From: Deltaproteobacteria bacterium
GTDB lineage: Bacteria > Desulfobacterota > Binatia > UBA9968
Length of the DNA stretch: 64,000 nt
NCBI GenBank assembly: GCA_016874755.1
Contig: VGTH01000006.1
Location: 1 to 64,000, forward strand
Reading direction: 5' to 3'
Shown: piece by piece, positions 59,926-64,000 of the stretch
How the letters are laid out: the number at the start of each line of letters is the position of its first letter
How positions within the stretch are numbered: the stretch's first letter is position 1
Position numbers and translations under genes: made by a program
The notes under the pieces: model-generated
Seen by the model: the letters and a program-made list of their open reading frames with translations, nothing else
Told to the model about the DNA's origin: nothing
Database searches by the model: none

Positions 59926-60375
59926 TCTCTTCACGATATTTGGATAATCCACCATATCGCGCTGCCCGCTGTTACGGTAAAGCCGTTTGCCAGCGCGCGG
60001 GTAGTCGACGACATCTTGTGGCAACCGTTGCCCGATAACCAAGCAAACGAGGGGCCCGGTGCCGTCGTTGATCGTCTCATGCGCCGGCCCACCGCCGGGG
60101 AGGCCAATGAAATCTCCCGGGCCGATCTTGTGCTTCTCCTCGCCGATCACCGCCGTGCCGGTGCCCGACAGCACGTAGATCGCCTCGTCTTCATACTTGT
60201 GGCAATGATACTCCGACGAGCGATCGCCCGGCGCGATCGTCATCATATGCACACCCATATTTTTCAAGCCCGCGGCGTCGCCCAGCGACTTGTTGATGCG
60301 CTTGCACGCGGGGTTAACGAAATGGACACGCTCTTCGCCTTTCATGGCGGCGATGGCTGCGGCGGATAGATACAT
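59920..60375 (-). CDS. Cupin-domain protein
   Basis: 151 residues forming a single beta barrel. SEYHCHKYEDEAIYVLSGTG gives the His-x-His and Glu metal motif, and PGDFIGLPGGGPAHETINDG the second His. GGGAGG precedes the ATG. Small cupins like this include sugar isomerases, decarboxylases and dioxygenase-like enzymes; this one starts with MYLSAAAIAAMKGEERVHFV and ends DYPRAGKRLYRNSGQRDMVD-like, which I do not recognise. The function is unknown. Confidence 0.75.
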   Translation of the reverse strand: MYLSAAAIAAMKGEERVHFVNPACKRINKSLGDAAGLKNMGVHMMTIAPGDRSSEYHCHKYEDEAIYVLSGTGTAVIGEEKHKIGPGDFIGLPGGGPAHETINDGTGPLVCLVIGQRLPQDVVDYPRAGKRLYRNSGQRDMVDYPNIVKRN

Positions 60376-60410
60376 CGTACACCTCCCGTGTTTTGGAACA
60401 TCTATCTAGT

Positions 60411-61397
60411 CTACTCGCTAAGTAAGAACGGAACGACGACCTCCGCAAGTTCTTCCGGCTTCTCATGCGGAATATGATGCCCCGCCCCTTCGATCGGCAC
60501 GATCTGGGCGTTGGGAAACAACTGCGCGCGGTGGCCGCGCACCGATTTCATGAAATCGCTCTCGGTGCCGTAGACGAAAAGGATCGGACACTGCAATCGC
60601 TTGATGAACGCTTCGATCTGCCCTTCCGACATCGCCGTGGTCGTGCGGTAGCGCAGGATCGGATCGTGCTTCCAGCGGTAGCGCCCGCCTTTGAAATAGG
60701 CGCCATGCTCCGCCATGTGCAGCGCCGCGCGATCGGGAATTAGCGGAAAAGTCTTCTGAATCGCTTTGGCGGCGGCTTGCACCGTCTCATGCGGAAACGG
60801 AATTTCGATGTAGTCGCGCCCGCTCAAACGCTCGGCGATGATGTTCGGGACTTCTTCGTCCGCGCGCGCAAAAGGCCCCAACGATTCAAGCAGCACCATA
60901 CGCTTCACACGCTCGGGAAAGGTGCCGGCGTAGAGCAGACACATGCTGCCGCCGAGCGAATGGCCGATGATCGTCACCGGTTCTTTGTCGAGATGCTTCA
61001 ACAGACCGGCAAGATCGGTCAAAAAATCTTCATGCTGGTACGCACGGCTCAAACCCAACCAGTCGCTATCGCCGTGACCGCGCAGGTCGAGAGCAACAGC
61101 GTGCTTGATCGGCACGCCGCGCCGCCTGAGCGCGTCGAGAAAATGATCCCAACTGCGCCCCTGGTCGCGAATGCCGTGGACAAACACGTAGGTATGTTCG
61201 TTCGGATCACCCCACTCCCAGTAATGCAGCTTCAAGCCTTCGTGGGTGAAGTAACGCCGCCGTGGATCTCCCTGGTGAGCTTTGCCGTGGGCTTTTGCCG
61301 CAACTTTCGGTTTTTTTCCGGTCGCGACCCTGACCCGGGTCGTTTTGGACTTTGCCTTGGTGGTTTTTTTCTTAACCGGCTTTGCTTTCTTCTTCAT
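60411..61397 (-). CDS. Alpha/beta hydrolase with Lys-rich N-terminal tail
   Basis: 328 residues from the ATG at 61397; the first 45 are a Lys/Ala/Thr-rich, histone-H1-like tail. The catalytic domain has the oxyanion segment TYVFVHGIRDQGRSWDHFL, RGHGDSDW, nucleophile elbow VTIIGHSLGGSM, and final His in GAGHHIPHEKPE. It resembles epoxide hydrolases, haloperoxidase-like or meta-cleavage C-C hydrolases. Ring-cleavage hydrolysis would fit the catabolic theme, but no dioxygenase is adjacent. The basic tail could be disordered or bind nucleic acid or membrane. Confidence 0.8.
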   Translation of the reverse strand: MKKKAKPVKKKTTKAKSKTTRVRVATGKKPKVAAKAHGKAHQGDPRRRYFTHEGLKLHYWEWGDPNEHTYVFVHGIRDQGRSWDHFLDALRRRGVPIKHAVALDLRGHGDSDWLGLSRAYQHEDFLTDLAGLLKHLDKEPVTIIGHSLGGSMCLLYAGTFPERVKRMVLLESLGPFARADEEVPNIIAERLSGRDYIEIPFPHETVQAAAKAIQKTFPLIPDRAALHMAEHGAYFKGGRYRWKHDPILRYRTTTAMSEGQIEAFIKRLQCPILFVYGTESDFMKSVRGHRAQLFPNAQIVPIEGAGHHIPHEKPEELAEVVVPFLLSE

Positions 61398-61770
61398 TGG
61401 AGCCCTTCTACACAAGTGAAATTACATCTGGGCATATAACCACGGGCAAATTATTTCTTGCAAGCGGAAAAGCCGACAGCGGCAGGTTCTCCCTGCGACG
61501 TTGTCAAACTTGATGGGACGGAAAGCGTAGCAGCCCACAGGATGGGCACGCAGGCCCACCTGTACTGGAAGCATCCATGGAGGTGTGGATTCCGGCAGTC
61601 CGTGCCGGAATGACAATTATTCTTTTTCCGAAGCTCTGCGCGCTTCTGCGCCTCAGCGCGAGATAATCAAGTTCCCCGTTAGTGCGTTGCCGTAGCGACT
61701 AATGTCGTGCAACCGAAAGCCAGCGCAATCGTGATCCGACCGATCGGTCCAATGCGACTAACCCGTCCAA
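61398..61770. other. 373-bp gap with one hairpin
   Basis: No gene seen. ATTCCGGCA (61589-61597) and TGCCGGAAT (61603-61611) make a perfect 9-bp stem around a 5-nt loop, a common REP-like sequence. A diverged TTTGCG-type unit (CTTCTGCGCCTCAGCGCGAG) is at 61642-61661. Confidence 0.5.
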
Positions 61771-62850
61771 TCACTTCCTCTCCTCTTCAATGAACTTCTG
61801 CACAAAGGTCACGATCTCCGGCGAGGCGCGCAGCACGCGCTCGCGCAGCTTTTCGCCGTCCTCGCCGACTTCGAAGCGCGGCTGGAAGCGCATGACTTTT
61901 TTCGCTTCGGCGATGAATTCTTCGTCTTTGGCCAATTGGGTGAACGCCTGGCGCATCGCCAGGATCGCTTCTTTGGGCGAATTGGGCGAGAGCAACGCGA
62001 CCCGATTAAGATTCTGGCTCGCCATGTTGGCGGCCTTCAACACCTCATACTTAATGCCCGTCGGCGGCTTGCCGTAGATCGACGTGTAGACCTCAGTAAA
62101 ACCCATCAGCTCCGGATAGTCCGGGCTTTTGCGCATGGTGCCGTCGGGGGCGATCACGTCGTGGTAATAAAGCGGCGTGACCATGCCGGTTTTGACCAAT
62201 TGCGGCTCGACCACGCCGCGATAGCCGGGAATATTTTCGTCATGATACTGAATCTCGTTGCGCTGCACGGCTAGGCGCGCGTCGTTGCTGCTGTTGTAGC
62301 CGGTGACGTAGTCGTATTTCACGCCGAGCACATCGAAGGCCAGGCGAAAGCGCAGGTCCTTGTTGCTGTCAAAGCTCAAGCCGCCGGCTTTGAAGCGCTC
62401 GGCTTTGACGATGTCCTGGGGCCGCTTGATCCCGGGCGGCACGTCGGAGCGGATGTAGCAGACCGTCACACCCTGCACCGAGGCGATGAACGGCACTTTC
62501 ATGAGATCGACGCGCAGCGTCGAGCTTTTCATCATCTGGTGATTATAAGGTCCTGTAAAATAGCCGAGGGTCAACCCGTCCGGTTTGGAGCGCTCGCCGA
62601 GGAAATTGATGCCGGTGACACCGCCGCCGCCCGACATGTTTTGCACGACGATGGTCGGATTGCCCGGCACATGGCGCGCCAGATGGCGCGCGACGATGCG
62701 GCCTTCGATATCGGTCGGGCCGCCGGCCGAGAAGTTGATAAAGAAAGTGACCGTCTTACCTTGGTAATAGGGGCGCTCCGCCGCTGGCAGGTTCGTTGTG
62801 ATCACGCTCAGGCCGGCGGCGAACAAGAAAATCCGTAGAACGGTCGACAT
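61771..62850 (-). CDS. Bug/TctC-like binding protein, tandem copy 1
   Basis: 359 residues from the ATG at 62850, preceded by GGAGGTG. The signal peptide is IFLFAAGLSVITTNLPAA. YYQGKTVTFFINFSAGGPTD, IVARHLARHVPGNPTIVVQN and FAQLAKDEEFIAEAKKVM-like TQLAKDEEFIAEAKKVM are typical. It is highly similar to the downstream-coordinate copies at 62895-63375 and 63419-64000, so three tandem copies existed. It captures small carboxylates in the periplasm; no TctAB is present. Confidence 0.82.
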   Translation of the reverse strand: MSTVLRIFLFAAGLSVITTNLPAAERPYYQGKTVTFFINFSAGGPTDIEGRIVARHLARHVPGNPTIVVQNMSGGGGVTGINFLGERSKPDGLTLGYFTGPYNHQMMKSSTLRVDLMKVPFIASVQGVTVCYIRSDVPPGIKRPQDIVKAERFKAGGLSFDSNKDLRFRLAFDVLGVKYDYVTGYNSSNDARLAVQRNEIQYHDENIPGYRGVVEPQLVKTGMVTPLYYHDVIAPDGTMRKSPDYPELMGFTEVYTSIYGKPPTGIKYEVLKAANMASQNLNRVALLSPNSPKEAILAMRQAFTQLAKDEEFIAEAKKVMRFQPRFEVGEDGEKLRERVLRASPEIVTFVQKFIEEERK

Positions 62851-62894
62851 CGTGGACACCTCCAAAATCTTCGGTTGGAATCTGAGAGCTCTCA

Positions 62895-63375
62895 TTATTT
62901 CCTTACTTCCTCGACGTATTTGCGGACAAAGTCAACCACCTCTGACGGCGCCCGCAAAACTTTGTCGCGCAGCCGCTCGCCGTCCTCGCCGACGTCGAAG
63001 CGCGGGTGAAAGTGCATGGCTTTCTTTGCCTCGGCGATGAACTCCTCATCATTGGACAGCGCAGTAAAGGCCTGGCGCAGAGCCAGTACAGTCTCTTTGG
63101 GCACATTCGGCGCCAAGATCGCCACACGGCTTAAATTCTGGCTCGCCATGTTGGCCGCTTTAAGCACGTCGTACTTGATCCCGCTTGGCGCCTTGCCGTT
63201 GATCTGAGTAAAAACTTCGGTGAACGAGTCATCCGTGGGGCCGCCCGCCGCGTAGTTGATCAGAAAAGTAATGGTCTTGCCCTGGTTAAATCGGCCGCTC
63301 CGCGGCTGGCAAGTTTGCGGCGGCGGCGCTCATCGTTGCGGCGAACAAGAAGATACGGCGTAAGGTCGTCAACAT
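62895..63375 (-). pseudogene. Bug/TctC-like binding protein, tandem copy 2 (internal deletion)
   Basis: From an ATG at 63375 (MLTTLRRIFLFAATMSAAAA) the signal peptide is intact and NLPAAERP follows. A frame error at ERPI-stop is followed in the original frame by QGKTITFLINYAAGGPTD, which jumps straight to DSFTEVFTQINGKAPSG and continues to the normal C-terminus YVEEVRK at 62895. Compared with the flanking copies about 190 codons of the ligand-binding core are missing, and the flanks of the deletion remain in frame. It is non-functional as a binding protein. Confidence 0.75.
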
Positions 63376-63418
63376 CGTGAAACCTCCATAACCGTTAGAT
63401 GGCCAATGAAAGTTGTCA

Positions 63419-64000
63419 CTATTTTCTGACTTGCTCAATATACTGCCGCATGAAATCGATGATCTCGTTGGGCACTTGCGTAACCTTTTGCTTGAGCCGC
63501 TCGCCGTCCTCGCCGATCTCAAAGCGCGGGTGATAGCGCATCACGCGCTGCGCCTCGGCGAGAAATTCTTCATCTTTGGCCAGCGCAACAAAGGCCTGGC
63601 GTAGGGCGAGCACCGCTGCGGTGGGAGTACCGGGCGGCATGAGCGCGACGCGATTCATATTCACGCTGGCGATGTTCGCGGCTTTGAGCGCTTCGTACTT
63701 GATGCCCGACGGCGGTTTGCCAAAGATCTGCGTATAGACCTGCGTAAACGAGCTGAACTCGGGAAAGTCCGGGCTCGGCTTGAGCACACCGTCGGGGCTA
63801 AAGACATCGTGGTAATAGATCGGCGTCACCATGCCGGTTTTGACCATCTGCGGCTCGACCACACCGCGGTAGCCCGGAATGTTTTCGTCGTGGTACTGGA
63901 TCTCGTTGCGCTGCACTGCCAGGCGCGCCTCGCTGCTGCTGTTGTAACCGGTCACGTAATCATACTTGAGTCCGAGGATGTCGAAAGCCAGGCGAAAGCG
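63419..64000 (-). CDS. Bug/TctC-like binding protein, tandem copy 3 (partial)
   Basis: The C-terminal 193 residues are in the window; the gene continues beyond 64000. RFRLAFDILGLKYDYVTGYN at the edge, IQYHDENIPGYRGVVEPQMV, SGIKYEALKAANIASVNMNR, and the end IIDFMRQYIEQVRK match tandem copy 1. The start cannot be seen. Same strand and close spacing indicate a single operon of Bug-type binding proteins. Confidence 0.8.
   Translation of the reverse strand, partial: RFRLAFDILGLKYDYVTGYNSSSEARLAVQRNEIQYHDENIPGYRGVVEPQMVKTGMVTPIYYHDVFSPDGVLKPSPDFPEFSSFTQVYTQIFGKPPSGIKYEALKAANIASVNMNRVALMPPGTPTAAVLALRQAFVALAKDEEFLAEAQRVMRYHPRFEIGEDGERLKQKVTQVPNEIIDFMRQYIEQVRK

Overview
The window looks like chromosomal DNA of an uncultured, high-GC, Gram-negative soil, subsurface or marine bacterium of a former 'deltaproteobacterial' or related lineage (Binatota, Tectomicrobia and Rokubacteria types are plausible). 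The signs are lipoprotein and Sec signal peptides, a SPOR lipoprotein, a PEP-CTERM protein, and a very large stock of orphan periplasmic binding proteins beside COG2159 amidohydrolases. No ribosomal or other phylogenetic marker is present, so this placement is inference.

Layout. 0-5.4 kb is accessory: the end of a Gfo/Idh-type gene, a solute-binding protein (SBP), an IS200 scar, a vapBC toxin-antitoxin pair with a palindromic operator, a CRISPR relic (ring nuclease and Cas6, both broken), a group II intron-like hairpin and a dead IS91 transposase. 5.5-9.3 kb has two NitT/TauT-type SBPs and an amidohydrolase, followed by a second IS91 scrap. 9.6-10.3 kb is a PEP-CTERM protein. 10.4-19.6 kb is a minus-strand catabolic block: two xanthine-dehydrogenase-type molybdenum subunits, the FAD and 2Fe-2S subunits, a CoxG-like protein, an LLM-type oxidoreductase, and truncated Rieske, amidohydrolase and UbiD genes. 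20-28.5 kb holds an SBP / GatC-like / amidase operon, a Dabb-isochorismatase fusion, a Bug-type SBP, tadA, a cytidylate-kinase-like/BON protein and a second copy of the amidohydrolase. 28.7-35.2 kb is a plus-strand operon with the only complete ABC importer (SBP, permease, ATPase), together with a family-5 SBP, an amidohydrolase and a DUF3891 protein. 35.3-46.9 kb has UbiD, a SPOR lipoprotein, five more amidohydrolases and two SBPs. 47-60 kb has a REP-associated transposase remnant, VOC, M28 peptidase, acyl-CoA dehydrogenase, two crotonases, two Fe-type SBPs, a double CaiB CoA-transferase, nitronate monooxygenase, CorA and a cupin. 60.4-64 kb has an alpha/beta hydrolase and three tandem Bug SBP genes, the middle one gutted by an in-frame deletion.

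How the parts may work together (inference): many binding proteins capture organic acids or amides in the periplasm. Amidohydrolases/decarboxylases, UbiD, molybdenum hydroxylases, CoA-transferase, acyl-CoA dehydrogenase and crotonases then degrade aromatic or branched carboxylates. At least 12 complete SBPs share the window with one permease/ATPase pair, so most have no transporter partner nearby.

A second theme is decay. More than a dozen genes are truncated or carry internal deletions, often with the surviving part still in good frame, and at least two families of palindromic REP-like repeats fill most intergenic gaps from 16 kb onward.
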